Shown here: piece by piece, positions 24,618 to 32,031 of the stretch | Numbering within the stretch: position 1 is the stretch's first letter | Layout of the letters: each line of letters starts with the position of its first letter | Source: an uncultured Verrucomicrobiota bacterium | Lineage (GTDB): Bacteria > Verrucomicrobiota > Verrucomicrobiia > Opitutales > Opitutaceae | DNA: 32,627 nt | Assembly (NCBI GenBank): GCA_903856725.1 | Contig: CAIOCT010000100.1 | Coordinates: 1-32,627, forward strand | Reading direction: 5' to 3' | Program-made: the position numbers and the translations under genes | The notes under the pieces: model-generated | Told to the model about the DNA's origin: nothing | The model's input: the letters and a program-made list of their open reading frames with translations, nothing else | Databases searched by the model: none

Positions 24618-25904
24618 ATGCCTTTTTCTCATTTAGGATTATCGGCGCCGCTGCTGCGAGCGGTGGCCGCTCGGAATTACTTAACCCCCACGCCGATCCA
24701 AGCACTGGCGATTCCCGCAGTGCTGAGCGGCGGTGATGTGTGGGCCTGCGCGCAGACGGGTTCAGGTAAGACCGCCGCTTTTGCGCTGCCTCTATTACAG
24801 AAACTCGCGATGACGCGGCGGGAGCGGGGGCGCTTGGTGCGAGCCCTGATTCTGGCCCCGACGCGCGAGCTCGCCGCACAGATCGGTGAGTCGCTGCGGA
24901 ATTATGCGCAATTTCTGCCCGAGTCGCTTAAAACGCTCGTTGTCTATGGTGGAGTCTCAATCAATCCACAGATGATGGCCCTCGGTGGCGGGGCCGATAT
25001 TATTGTCGCGACGCCGGGGCGGTTGCTCGATCTCATTGATCATAATGCCGTCTCCTTGTCGGCAGTTTCCGTATTGGTATTGGATGAAGCCGATCGGCTG
25101 CTGGAGCTTGGCTTCACCGCGGAATTAACCCGCATCCTGGGGCTGTTGCCGGAGCGTCGACAAAGTCTGTTGTTTTCAGCAACGTTCCCGCCGAGCGTTG
25201 AGGCGTTAGCTGCCGGCCTATTGCGCAATCCTATTCGGCTAGAAATTCCTGCTGAACCAGCTACCGCGCCTGATATTTTGCAGCGGGCGATCGAAGTTGA
25301 TCCGTTGCGGCGTACGCAATTATTACGGCATTTAGTTCAGGAAAATAAATGGAGTCGGGTACTTGTATTTTTGGCGACCAAGTACGCCACCGAGCACGTT
25401 GCTGAAAAGCTGCGTAAGGCCGGACTCGCTGCTACCGCTTTTCATGGTGAATTAAGCCAAGGCGCGCGCACGCAAGCACTCGCTGATTTTAAAGCCGCGA
25501 AGGTACAGGTGCTACTGACGACGGATCTGGCTTCTCGTGGCATCGATATTATCGAATTACCGGTTGTCGTGAATTATGATCTCCCCCGCTCAGCGGTCGA
25601 TTATCTCCATCGAATTGGTCGAACCGGTCGGGCGGGTGAGAGTGGGGTGGCGATTAATTTTATCAGTGCCGGGACCCACGCGCATTTCAGTCTCATTGAA
25701 AAGCGGCACGGTCTCAATTTACCTCGCGAACACATCGAGGGATTTGAGCCGATTGAGACTGAAGTGCCTTCGCCTCCGACCGGAGGGATTAAGGGCCGGC
25801 GAAAGAGTAAAAAAGATAAGCTGCGAGAAGCAGCCGCGGGTGGGGCGGAGCAATCCGCAGCCCCGCCCGCGGGAAAAAAATTTTCGTGGCCACGGTTGCG
25901 CTAA
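24618..25904 (+). CDS. DEAD-box RNA helicase, RhlE-like
   Basis: ATP-dependent RNA helicases of this family remodel structured RNA in ribosome assembly and decay. The 428-residue product has the Q-motif region PTPIQALAIP, motif I AQTGSGKT (45-52), Ia PTRELAAQ, Ib TPGRLLDL, II DEAD (156-159), III SAT, and in the second RecA domain the LVFLATKYATEHVAEKL, TTDLASRGIDI and HRIGRTGRAG motifs. The C-terminal tail (about 395-428) is basic and disordered, with GRRKSKKDKLREAAAGG. The ATG at 24618 gives MPFSHLGLSAPLLRAVAARN, matching the N-terminus of the paralogue at 29365-30651. It ends the cvfB-S4 operon and stops one base before the convergent gene at 25906. Which RNA it acts on is unknown. Confidence 0.95.
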   Translation: MPFSHLGLSAPLLRAVAARNYLTPTPIQALAIPAVLSGGDVWACAQTGSGKTAAFALPLLQKLAMTRRERGRLVRALILAPTRELAAQIGESLRNYAQFLPESLKTLVVYGGVSINPQMMALGGGADIIVATPGRLLDLIDHNAVSLSAVSVLVLDEADRLLELGFTAELTRILGLLPERRQSLLFSATFPPSVEALAAGLLRNPIRLEIPAEPATAPDILQRAIEVDPLRRTQLLRHLVQENKWSRVLVFLATKYATEHVAEKLRKAGLAATAFHGELSQGARTQALADFKAAKVQVLLTTDLASRGIDIIELPVVVNYDLPRSAVDYLHRIGRTGRAGESGVAINFISAGTHAHFSLIEKRHGLNLPREHIEGFEPIETEVPSPPTGGIKGRRKSKKDKLREAAAGGAEQSAAPPAGKKFSWPRLR

Positions 25905-25905
25905 A

Positions 25906-26223
25906 TCAATTGTCCAGATCGATCACGCCTTGGGCGGTGCTGAGAGCCTCGAGTACGCGATAATCTAAGCTATCTTTTGCGTGGGCTTTGAGATTAATTT
26001 TAAAGCCAGTTAGCAAAGTTTTCATAACCTCGCTGTGAGTCTTGGCGTTGGGGGTGATTTGAATGCGCTCGAGGGCTTTGGGGCCGTGATCGATGAACGC
26101 TGCAGCCGCGGCATAGAGTTCGGTGGTGGTTTTACCTTTGAGCGTTCCGTTCCGGACGGTAACTTCCATCAGCCCGTCTGGAGTGATGAACTTGAAGGGC
26201 ATTTGCGGCAGCTTGATTTGCAT
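25906..26223 (-). CDS. Small conserved-looking protein, function unknown
   Basis: No family is recognised. From the ATG at 26223 the product is 105 residues, beginning MQIKLPQMPFKFITPDG; a longer in-frame start at 26247 would add eight residues and ATG at 26202 would trim seven. The sequence looks like one small folded domain: two beta strands at the start (KFITPDGLMEVTVRNG), then TTTELYAAAAAFIDHGP and SEVMKTLLTGFKINLKAHA as helices, ending in ALSTAQGVIDLDN. No signal peptide, membrane segment or metal motif is seen. It is convergent with the helicase gene, with one base between the stop codons, and lies 120 bases before the trhO stop. Coding status rests on length, start context and clean fit in the gap. 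Confidence 0.6.
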   Translation of the reverse strand: MQIKLPQMPFKFITPDGLMEVTVRNGTLKGKTTTELYAAAAAFIDHGPKALERIQITPNAKTHSEVMKTLLTGFKINLKAHAKDSLDYRVLEALSTAQGVIDLDN

Positions 26224-26343
26224 GAGCCACTCTAACGTGAAAGTCACCGGATGACAGTTATAACGTTAGCCAATCGCCGTTCTGCAGGAAAAATACGCTC
26301 TGCCTTCGCAGCGAAACTCCGCGTGTCCCTTAGCCAGACCTAG

Positions 26344-27189
26344 TTAGCCGATTGACGCGTCGCTTAATTTATTTTCGGAATAGCAGTACGGACAAGACTG
26401 CGGGGGCACATAGCGTGGGTCTTTTTGCTCGGTTACGCTTAAAGGCATCTGACATTTGAAGCACATAGCAGAATTGGTTTCGCGCAGTGCGGGGTCTAGG
26501 CCAACGCGATAGTCAAAGACGAAGCATTCGCCGTCGTAGTGTGCGCCGCCACATTCCTCGAAATATTTTAAAATGCCGCCATCGAGTTGATGTACGTTGA
26601 GAAAACCGGCCTGTTCCATGTAGGGACCGGCTTTTTCGCAGCGAATGCCACCGGTGCAAAACATCACAATGGGTTGAGTTTTTAGTTCAGCCGGCAATTT
26701 ACTGACTGCCGCAGGAAAGTCGCGAAAATGATCAATGCCAGCTGGGCGAGCGCCGCGAAAGGTGCCCATTCGGACTTCGTAATCATTACGGGTATCTAGG
26801 AGAGTAATGGGTCGGCCCTCATCAAGCCATTGTTTGAGTGTGCGAGCTGGCAATTTAGCAGTTGGGTGCTGCGCGGGGTCGATACCGGGAACTCCAAAGG
26901 CGATAATTTCTTTTTTAATTTTTACGAGCATCCGGCTGAATGGTTGCTCAACACTTTCACTTTCTTTGGGCGTGAGGTCCTCTAGTCCTGGGACGCGGCG
27001 CAGGGCCTGAAGAAATTCATCTACAGCGGTGCGGGTCCCGGCGATAAAAAGATTAATGCCTTCGGGGGTAAGTAAAATTGTACCGCGCAGGGAACCTGCG
27101 TTGGCTAAATTCATCAGGTGCTCCTTCAGCGGCGGCAGGTTGCTAAGCGGCGTAAATTTGTATCCGGAGAGATTGATATAGGGGGGCAT
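26344..27189 (-). CDS. trhO: tRNA uridine(34) hydroxylase, rhodanese domain
   Basis: TrhO (formerly YceA) hydroxylates uridine 34 of certain tRNAs to 5-hydroxyuridine in an oxygen-dependent reaction. The 281-residue product has an N-terminal acylphosphatase-like domain ([31 protein letters not shown]) with the family sequence EGIN, then a rhodanese domain with [15 protein letters not shown], a DHFRDFP block and the active-site loop [12 protein letters not shown] (Cys168, Cys174). The C-terminus has two CxxC pairs (Cys243/246 and Cys266/269), typical of the family's zinc-like tail. It is shorter than the E. coli protein (350). The ATG at 27189 gives [12 protein letters not shown], the expected start. 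It is divergent from a methyltransferase-like gene 125 bases away. Confidence 0.95.
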   Translation of the reverse strand: MPPYINLSGYKFTPLSNLPPLKEHLMNLANAGSLRGTILLTPEGINLFIAGTRTAVDEFLQALRRVPGLEDLTPKESESVEQPFSRMLVKIKKEIIAFGVPGIDPAQHPTAKLPARTLKQWLDEGRPITLLDTRNDYEVRMGTFRGARPAGIDHFRDFPAAVSKLPAELKTQPIVMFCTGGIRCEKAGPYMEQAGFLNVHQLDGGILKYFEECGGAHYDGECFVFDYRVGLDPALRETNSAMCFKCQMPLSVTEQKDPRYVPPQSCPYCYSENKLSDASIG

Positions 27190-27260
27190 CAGTGAAGTCA
27201 GATGGTACAGGGTTGCGCCCCATTGCGGCCATCAAAATTATCAAATTATGGGCGCATGGA

Positions 27261-27289
27261 TTGTCCTTTGTGCTCGAGTTATTTTATGG
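27261..27289 (+). promoter_or_regulatory. Candidate promoter for the methyltransferase-like gene
   Basis: TTGTCC (27261-27266), a 17-base spacer and TTATGG (27284-27289) lie 25 bases before the ATG at 27315. The pattern matches that at 12791-12819 in both the -10 hexamer and the spacing. It favours the ATG over the GTG at 27192. Confidence 0.35.
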
Positions 27290-27314
27290 TTCAACTGCAC
27301 TGCCACTCGCACCG

Positions 27315-28010
27315 ATGAAGCCCAATATTAAATTAGCCGAGACCCGCATGCCTGATGGTGCCCGGATGACGCTGCACTCGCACGACGGCAGCTTTTGCAT
27401 CCGGCTTGATGGGCGTGATTTGATGCACTCGCTTACGGCTGCTTCCGAGTTGTTGCTGGGTGATCTAGCGCTGCTTCCATTCGCTCAATCGACCTCACCA
27501 CGCGTGCTGATTGGCGGTTTGGGGCTGGGGTTTACTTTAAAGCGGGTCTTAGAAAAAACGAAGGCACAGGCGATCGTTCATGTGGCTGAATTGATGCCTG
27601 AAGTGGTGGAGTGGAATCGTACTTTCATGGCCGGACTCAATGGAGCTTATCTGCAGGATCCGCGGGTCACCGTCCTGGTTGAAGATGTCGGAGTAGTTTT
27701 AGCGCGGGCCAGTCGGGCGCCGTATGATGCGATTTTACTGGATGTGGATAACGGTCCTGCGGCGATGGTGATGCCGGGCAATACGCGCCTTTACGATAAT
27801 CGTGGACTGCAGCGGCTCGGTCAGGCTCTGAAGCCTGGCGGGCGGATTGCGCTGTGGTCAGCAGGGATCGATCGGGCTTTCGCCAAGCGTTTCGCGACCG
27901 CTGGCTTTAAGGTCGAGGCTGTGCCGGCGCGTTTGCATGCTACCTCGAAGAGCTCCTCTTATATGATTTACGTGGCCGACAAACCGACGGCGCCTCGAGG
28001 CGTGGTTTGA
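27315..28010 (+). CDS. Spermidine-synthase-like SAM-dependent methyltransferase fold protein
   Basis: The 231-residue product has a class I methyltransferase core of the spermidine-synthase type. The glycine-rich SAM loop is VLIGGLGLGFTLKRVLE, then AQAIVHVAELMPEVVEWNR gives the acidic residue that usually binds the ribose, YDAILLDVDNGPAAMV follows as the catalytic-strand segment, and SSSYMIYVADK ends the fold. The short N-terminal beta domain (TRMPDGARMTLHSHDGSFCIRLDGRDLMHS) resembles that of spermidine-synthase-like proteins. No conserved polyamine-site pattern is confirmed by eye, so the reaction is open: a polyamine transfer or a methylation. The ATG at 27315 is chosen over the GTG at 27192 because the extension is hydrophobic, without family support, and would cover the candidate promoter. 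It is divergent from trhO and 48 bases before the FKBP gene. Confidence 0.75.
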   Translation: MKPNIKLAETRMPDGARMTLHSHDGSFCIRLDGRDLMHSLTAASELLLGDLALLPFAQSTSPRVLIGGLGLGFTLKRVLEKTKAQAIVHVAELMPEVVEWNRTFMAGLNGAYLQDPRVTVLVEDVGVVLARASRAPYDAILLDVDNGPAAMVMPGNTRLYDNRGLQRLGQALKPGGRIALWSAGIDRAFAKRFATAGFKVEAVPARLHATSKSSSYMIYVADKPTAPRGVV

Positions 28011-28058
28011 GGAACGCTGTTACTTGACTCCGGCCTAAGGGTGCGGCGAAGTAGAGCT

Positions 28059-28391
28059 ATGAGCGCACCAGAAATCAAAATTGAATCGATCAAGATCGGC
28101 ACGGGCCGCATGCCCCAAAAAGGCGAAGCGGTAACCGTCCATTATACCGGTTGGTTTATGGATGGGAAAAAATTTGATAGTTCCGTCGACCGGGCGGAGC
28201 CATTTGTTTTTGTGCTTGGGGCCGGGCAAGTTATCGCCGGTTGGGATCTGGGCGTTGCTACCATGAAAATTGGCGATAAGGTAAAGCTTACTTTGCCGCC
28301 CGAGCTTGCCTATGGCCGAGCGGGCTATCCGGGCGCCATTCCACCCAACTCCACGTTGATTTTTGACGTAGAGCTTCTCGCGATTGGCTGA
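28059..28391 (+). CDS. FKBP-type peptidyl-prolyl cis-trans isomerase
   Basis: A single-domain FKBP of 110 residues that speeds proline isomerisation, probably cytoplasmic as no signal peptide is present. The N-terminus reads [16 protein letters not shown], followed by [58 protein letters not shown] and the closing [13 protein letters not shown]. The active-site aromatic and acid residues (Tyr in VHYTG, Asp in FDSS, Phe in FVF, Trp in GWD, Tyr in AYG) are all seen. The ATG at 28059 is chosen; the GTG at 28041 would add six residues without family support. It lies downstream of the methyltransferase-like gene on the same strand and ends 27 bases from the convergent MYG1-like gene. Confidence 0.95.
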   Translation: MSAPEIKIESIKIGTGRMPQKGEAVTVHYTGWFMDGKKFDSSVDRAEPFVFVLGAGQVIAGWDLGVATMKIGDKVKLTLPPELAYGRAGYPGAIPPNSTLIFDVELLAIG

Positions 28392-28397
28392 GTCTTG

Positions 28398-28413
28398 GCA
28401 CCGAAGTCGGCGC
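28398..28413 (-). terminator. Short hairpin between convergent FKBP and MYG1-like genes
   Basis: On the minus strand GCGCCG pairs with CGGTGC (one G-U pair) around the loop ACTT, just after the MYG1-like stop codon. No T-tract follows. It is small, and the call as a terminator is weak. Confidence 0.3.
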
Positions 28414-28418
28414 GAGCC

Positions 28419-29288
28419 TTAGCTCACGCCGGCTAGCACAACCAGTTGCTGCAGACGGGTCATATCAGCGGTTGAAGTCTTTGCTACAAAGCCACGGGCA
28501 TGGGTGAAATGAACATCGGGACAACTGGCGAGACGGGTAAAATCTAGTCGGGCGTTGTCCTTGAAGCGGGATAAGCCGTAGCCCGTGCTCCGTCGATCTG
28601 GATAGACGGTCCCCACGATTTGCGTGCTAAGACCGCGACTTTCAATAAACTGATCAATGCCTAAAGAGGGCTCATCCGGGAGCGGTTCAGTTCGAGGCAG
28701 GAAGAGGATTTTTGCCGACTGCCCAGCTAGCGGGAGATCCCAGATGACGGCGTGTTGTCCAAGAAAATCTAAGCGATGGCGCATAGATTTTATGTAATCG
28801 AGTAAATCTTCGCCGATCATGCGCATAACTTCCCAGAGCGGCTGGCCCGGTGTAATGCGTTGGGCTGCCGCGAAGCGTCGTAAGAGCGTGACATCAATTG
28901 GCGAGATGAGTCGGGAGACGATGGTTGGGGGGGTGCCTAGCCATTGAGCGGTGGTCACTAGACCGCGGCAGTCGAACCACTCAGCGACTTCGAGCCACTC
29001 GCAAAATTGGCGGGCGTCTTGATAGAGTTCAAGATGCTGCAATACCAGTGACAGTGAACAGGTGGGCGGATGATCTTTGGGCAGCTGGTGGTGATCGAAA
29101 TTATGGCGCGAGGGTTCGTGTTGATGGCCTACATCAACAACGCAGATGGTGGGGTTAGATAAGTCTTCTCCCGTGGGCTCGCGCCGCACGAGCGGCACGG
29201 GATGCAGCGCGAGCAAGACGCTGCAGGCCAAAAATTCGTCCTTATGGGCACCACCGGGGTGGGTGAGAATTGTTTCAATGGGCGTCAT
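28419..29288 (-). CDS. MYG1-like DHH-superfamily metal-dependent hydrolase
   Basis: MYG1 (GAMM1, UPF0160) proteins belong to the DHH phosphodiesterase superfamily; the eukaryotic member is a 3'-5' RNA exonuclease. The 289-residue product shows the family's metal motifs: THPGGAHKDEFLACSVL at 9-25 (the THxGxFHxDE pattern), VVDVGHQ near 50 and NFDHHQ near 63. The C-terminal half has FLPRTEPLPDE, GTVYPDRRSTGYGLSRF and ends in VHFTHARGFVAKTST, like the family's C-terminal domain. Bacterial homologues exist but are scattered. The ATG at 29288 gives MTPIETILTHPGG. Neighbours are an FKBP gene (convergent) and a DEAD-box helicase upstream on the same strand, 76 bases away, so they could share a transcript. 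The RNA-degrading role is inferred from the family. Confidence 0.78.
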   Translation of the reverse strand: MTPIETILTHPGGAHKDEFLACSVLLALHPVPLVRREPTGEDLSNPTICVVDVGHQHEPSRHNFDHHQLPKDHPPTCSLSLVLQHLELYQDARQFCEWLEVAEWFDCRGLVTTAQWLGTPPTIVSRLISPIDVTLLRRFAAAQRITPGQPLWEVMRMIGEDLLDYIKSMRHRLDFLGQHAVIWDLPLAGQSAKILFLPRTEPLPDEPSLGIDQFIESRGLSTQIVGTVYPDRRSTGYGLSRFKDNARLDFTRLASCPDVHFTHARGFVAKTSTADMTRLQQLVVLAGVS

Positions 29289-29364
29289 TAAAATAGAGTA
29301 TTATTTCGAGCCGTTGATTTTGGGGCGCGCGATTTGATTTAGGCGACGGGTGAGTCAGGTTAGT

Positions 29365-30651
29365 TTAATGACGTCCGCCGGTGTGCCAATGCCCACCGGG
29401 TTTTCCTTTCGGATGATACGCGGGGGCTCCTTGACTGCTGTTGCCGCCGCGGGAAGTGCGGCGGCCACCACCACCGAATCGGCGACCGCGAGATTCATTT
29501 TCGCCAGCGAAGGCGGCGGGCGGAATTGCTTTATAATCGAAGCCTTCGAGTTGAAGCTGCGGAATGGTGGCTTTGATGAAACGCTCGATTGCCCGAACTT
29601 CGCTGGCCTCTTGTGGGGTAACGAGGGTGAAGGCATCGCCGACCGCGGCTGCGCGCCCGGTGCGACCGATGCGATGCACGTAATCGTCGGGCGTCATCGG
29701 AATATCGTAATTAATTACATGCGAAATATCCGCTACATCGATGCCGCGAGCAGCGATATCGGTGGCCACCATGACTTCGTACTGGCCATCCTTGAAACCC
29801 TTGAGCGCGGCGGTGCGCTGGGCTTGGCTGCGATTGCCGTGAAGCACGGCGACCGTGTGGTTCGCTTCCTTGAGCCGCAGGGCGATTTTGTCAGCGCCAT
29901 GTTTGGTGCGAGTAAAAACTAAAACACTGTGAAAATCAGTTTTCTCCAGAAGGGCCAAGAGTAGTTTAAATTTTAGCCCTTGGCTGACGGGGTAGATGGC
30001 GTGGGTGACGGATTCATTGACCGAGCGTGCGCGCCCGATCGCGATGCGCTCGGGATTGGTCAGGGCAAAGCGGGCTACCGCTTCAATTTCTGGCGGCACA
30101 GTGGCGGAAAAAAACAGCGTCTGCCGTTTGCGCGGCGACAGGCTGACGATTTTTTTTACGTCATTAATAAAGCCCATATCAAGCATCCGGTCGACTTCGT
30201 CGAGGACCAGGACTTCCAGATGATCTAAGCGAAGCGCACGCTCTTGGAGGAAATCCATTAACCGTCCGACGGTTGCGACCACAATATCACTGCCGGTATG
30301 GAGCGCCTTCCGTTGCGCCCCGTAGCCAACACCACCGTGAATGAGGGCGGTCCGTAGGCCTGTGAATTGACCGAATTCGCGAAAGGCTTCATCGACTTGG
30401 GCTGCGAGTTCGCGGGTTGGTTCAAGAACCAAGACGCGTGGGGATGGGTTTTTATGACCACCGAGGCGATTTAAAATCGGCAAGGCAAAAGCTGCGGTTT
30501 TTCCGGTACCCGTTTGTGCGGAGGCGATAAGGTCGCGGCCGCTGAGAACAACGGGGATCGCCTGCTGCTGGATGGGCGTGGGTTCGCCATAGCCTTTGGC
30601 GGCCACCGCGCGGACGATACTTGAGAACAGGCCCAATTTGTTAAACGGCAT
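29365..30651 (-). CDS. rhlE: DEAD-box-type RNA helicase with DEVD motif, RhlE-like, RGG tail
   Basis: A second RNA helicase of 428 residues, the same length as its paralogue at 24618-25904. Motifs: PTPIQQQAIP, motif I AQTGTGKT (45-52), PTRELAAQV, TVGR at 127-130 where TPGR is usual, motif II DEVD (151-154) where DEAD is usual, FFSATVP, and ATDIAARGIDV, VHRIGRTGRA. The second motif change (A to V) keeps the catalytic Asp-Glu and the final Asp, so activity is plausible. The C-terminal tail from about 380 is Arg/Gly-rich (GRRFGGGGRRTSRGG) with many histidines at the end (HWHTGGRH), typical of RNA-binding RhlE tails. Start: ATG at 30651, MPFNKLGLFSSIVRAVAAKGYGE. It is divergent from the gene at 30758. 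Confidence 0.95.
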   Translation of the reverse strand: MPFNKLGLFSSIVRAVAAKGYGEPTPIQQQAIPVVLSGRDLIASAQTGTGKTAAFALPILNRLGGHKNPSPRVLVLEPTRELAAQVDEAFREFGQFTGLRTALIHGGVGYGAQRKALHTGSDIVVATVGRLMDFLQERALRLDHLEVLVLDEVDRMLDMGFINDVKKIVSLSPRKRQTLFFSATVPPEIEAVARFALTNPERIAIGRARSVNESVTHAIYPVSQGLKFKLLLALLEKTDFHSVLVFTRTKHGADKIALRLKEANHTVAVLHGNRSQAQRTAALKGFKDGQYEVMVATDIAARGIDVADISHVINYDIPMTPDDYVHRIGRTGRAAAVGDAFTLVTPQEASEVRAIERFIKATIPQLQLEGFDYKAIPPAAFAGENESRGRRFGGGGRRTSRGGNSSQGAPAYHPKGKPGGHWHTGGRH

Positions 30652-30757
30652 GGGGCGAATGCCGCGGTGAAATTGGTTAAAAGCGAGTGCAAAAAGAGAC
30701 GATTGCTCAATCGAGATGGACCTCGTCTTTGCTGATCTTGCTGGGCAGTGTCGTGGA

Positions 30758-31411
30758 ATGTCTCATAACCCCCATGCTAATTTCGACCAAACTGTTATCG
30801 AGATGATCGAACATAGCCCGGTGGGTGCGGTGCCCGTGACGCCGGCTTATCAGGATGCGCTTAAACGAATCTACGCGGCCAATCGTGCCTATGCGAATGC
30901 CGATCATAAAGACGGTCACGTGACAGCGCGTTCCTTGGCTGCATTACCTTTGTTTCACGCGGGCAATTTGACGGAGTTGTTAGCCGGCCAAATTGCGCCG
31001 GAGGCCTTGGAGGCAAATAGCCGCATCTTCGATCGCTATGTCCAATCATTGCCCGCCGCGCGCCGTGCTAAGGCGGAGAGCTATCGTCTCACCGTGGCCG
31101 GTCGTGTGGCCCATCATCGGGCGAAGCATGGGATCGCCGCCGCTCATGATCCGGTGCACACTTTAATTCTTGTTCCTGGTACAGGCCCGCATCCTGGTTT
31201 GCCGGGAAATTATCTTTACGGCTCCGTTTTTCAGGTTGGCGCCGATGCGGCGAGCAGTCCCTGGGGACTGTATTTGCACGACAGCGATGATGGCGCAGCC
31301 AGATTTGATGCGCCTACGATGGCAGAGGTGCTCACTAAGCTGCAGGAGGTGCTCGAAAGTGCGCCTTTCAATATGAACGAGCTGGAGACGCTAGGCTTTC
31401 GACTGAATTAG
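30758..31411 (+). CDS. Protein of unknown function, 217 residues
   Basis: No family is recognised. From the ATG at 30758 the product begins MSHNPHANFDQTVIEMIEH; an in-frame ATG at 30716 would add 14 residues. The first two thirds look mainly helical (ALKRIYAANRAYANAD, KAESYRLTVAGRVAHHRAKH), and the last third beta-rich, with VHTLILVPGTGPHPGLPGNYLYGSVFQVG followed by WGLYLHDSDDGAARF and a closing helix, EVLTKLQEVLES. No signal peptide, membrane segment or clear active-site motif is visible, so it is likely cytoplasmic. The stop codon overlaps that of the convergent DUF6172 gene by three bases. Base use resembles its neighbours, so recent transfer is not suggested. Confidence 0.7.
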   Translation: MSHNPHANFDQTVIEMIEHSPVGAVPVTPAYQDALKRIYAANRAYANADHKDGHVTARSLAALPLFHAGNLTELLAGQIAPEALEANSRIFDRYVQSLPAARRAKAESYRLTVAGRVAHHRAKHGIAAAHDPVHTLILVPGTGPHPGLPGNYLYGSVFQVGADAASSPWGLYLHDSDDGAARFDAPTMAEVLTKLQEVLESAPFNMNELETLGFRLN

Positions 31412-31788
31412 TCAGCGAGTGGCTCGTCTTGTGGGGCGGGCTCTGCGACGAGCGCAAGTGGCGTCAGGAGGGCGCCTTCAGCAGCGAGAGCTTCTGGCAT
31501 GGGTTTCTTAGTGCGATGGCCCGGCTTAGCCAAGATTTCCACGTAAACGCTGCCGATCCCTTCTGTTTGTGCGGCCGCTTCGATAGCCGGAGTTAATTCT
31601 GCTAAGTGCAGGGCTTTCGGGGGCGCTTGATCAACGCCGAGTTGGCAGTCAAAATCCCAGAAATCTACCCCTGTCGGCAAGGCTTTGCGTCGTTCCCGCT
31701 TAACGTATTTGCGCACGTCCTGTTTGATTGCTTCGAGGACGCGAGCATCTGCCTTGGCGGGTTCTTTAAGTTGAAAAGTTTTCTTCAT
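31408..31788 (-). CDS. DUF6172-family protein
   Basis: A 126-residue basic protein whose N-terminal half matches the DUF6172 pattern, MKKTFQL...AIKQDVRKYVKRERRKALPTGVDFWDFDCQLG. The KRERRKALP-x-G-x-DFWDFDC core is the family's most characteristic part; the strand SVYVEILAKPGHRTKKP is also typical. The C-terminal tail (about 100-126) is Ala/Pro/Leu-rich and acidic at the end. The function of DUF6172 is not established. The ATG at 31788 has a good Shine-Dalgarno, GAGG, six bases before it (31798-31795 on the minus strand), one of the few clear ones in the window. The stop overlaps the convergent gene at 31409-31411. Confidence 0.75.
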   Translation of the reverse strand: MKKTFQLKEPAKADARVLEAIKQDVRKYVKRERRKALPTGVDFWDFDCQLGVDQAPPKALHLAELTPAIEAAAQTEGIGSVYVEILAKPGHRTKKPMPEALAAEGALLTPLALVAEPAPQDEPLAD

Positions 31789-31794
31789 AGCTGA

Positions 31795-31798
31795 CCTC
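31795..31798 (-). promoter_or_regulatory. Clear Shine-Dalgarno before the DUF6172 gene
   Basis: GAGG on the minus strand lies six bases upstream of the ATG at 31788. Most genes in this window lack a recognisable ribosome-binding site, so this one fixes the start well. Confidence 0.6.
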
Positions 31799-31859
31799 GT
31801 ATGAGCGAAGCGGGTCAGTGAGGGGAGGAAATTCGGCGAACAATCATTTATCTTAAGCA

Positions 31860-31889
31860 GAAGGGCCGTCTACTAGAAGACGGCCCTTC
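31860..31889. terminator. Strong 12-bp GC-rich hairpin in the DUF6172-comM spacer
   Basis: GAAGGGCCGTCT (31860-31871) and its exact complement AGACGGCCCTTC (31878-31889) enclose the six-base loop ACTAGA. It is the strongest simple hairpin in the window. No T-tract follows on either strand: on the plus strand ACCCTAACACACACTAACCC comes next. It lies downstream of comM on the minus strand, upstream of the DUF6172 gene, so it may end comM transcription, shield an RNA end, or be part of a leader or small RNA. The other parts of the 31789-32031 gap hold only the small open frame noted separately. Confidence 0.55.
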
Positions 31890-31917
31890 ACCCTAACACA
31901 CACTAACCCTGAACTAC

Positions 31918-31986
31918 ATGAATACAGACGCTCGCGCGATCGCCGTTTTCAAAGAGAATCAGCCGATTATTGGGGGGTTTACCTAA
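31918..31986 (+). other. Possible 22-residue small open frame after the hairpin
   Basis: An ATG at 31918 opens MNTDARAIAVFKENQPIIGG, ending at TAA 31984-31986. There is no Shine-Dalgarno, and its only support is that it follows the hairpin and the C/A-rich stretch. It may be chance. Confidence 0.15.
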
Positions 31987-32031
31987 TTGTTACATTTCGC
32001 GCTCTGGTCGATCGTCTGACGCTGGCTCGGT

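Noticed and set aside
29350-29922. Open frame of 190 codons on the plus strand
   Set aside because: It lies wholly opposite the helicase gene and its product has no family features; it mirrors the codon bias of the real gene.
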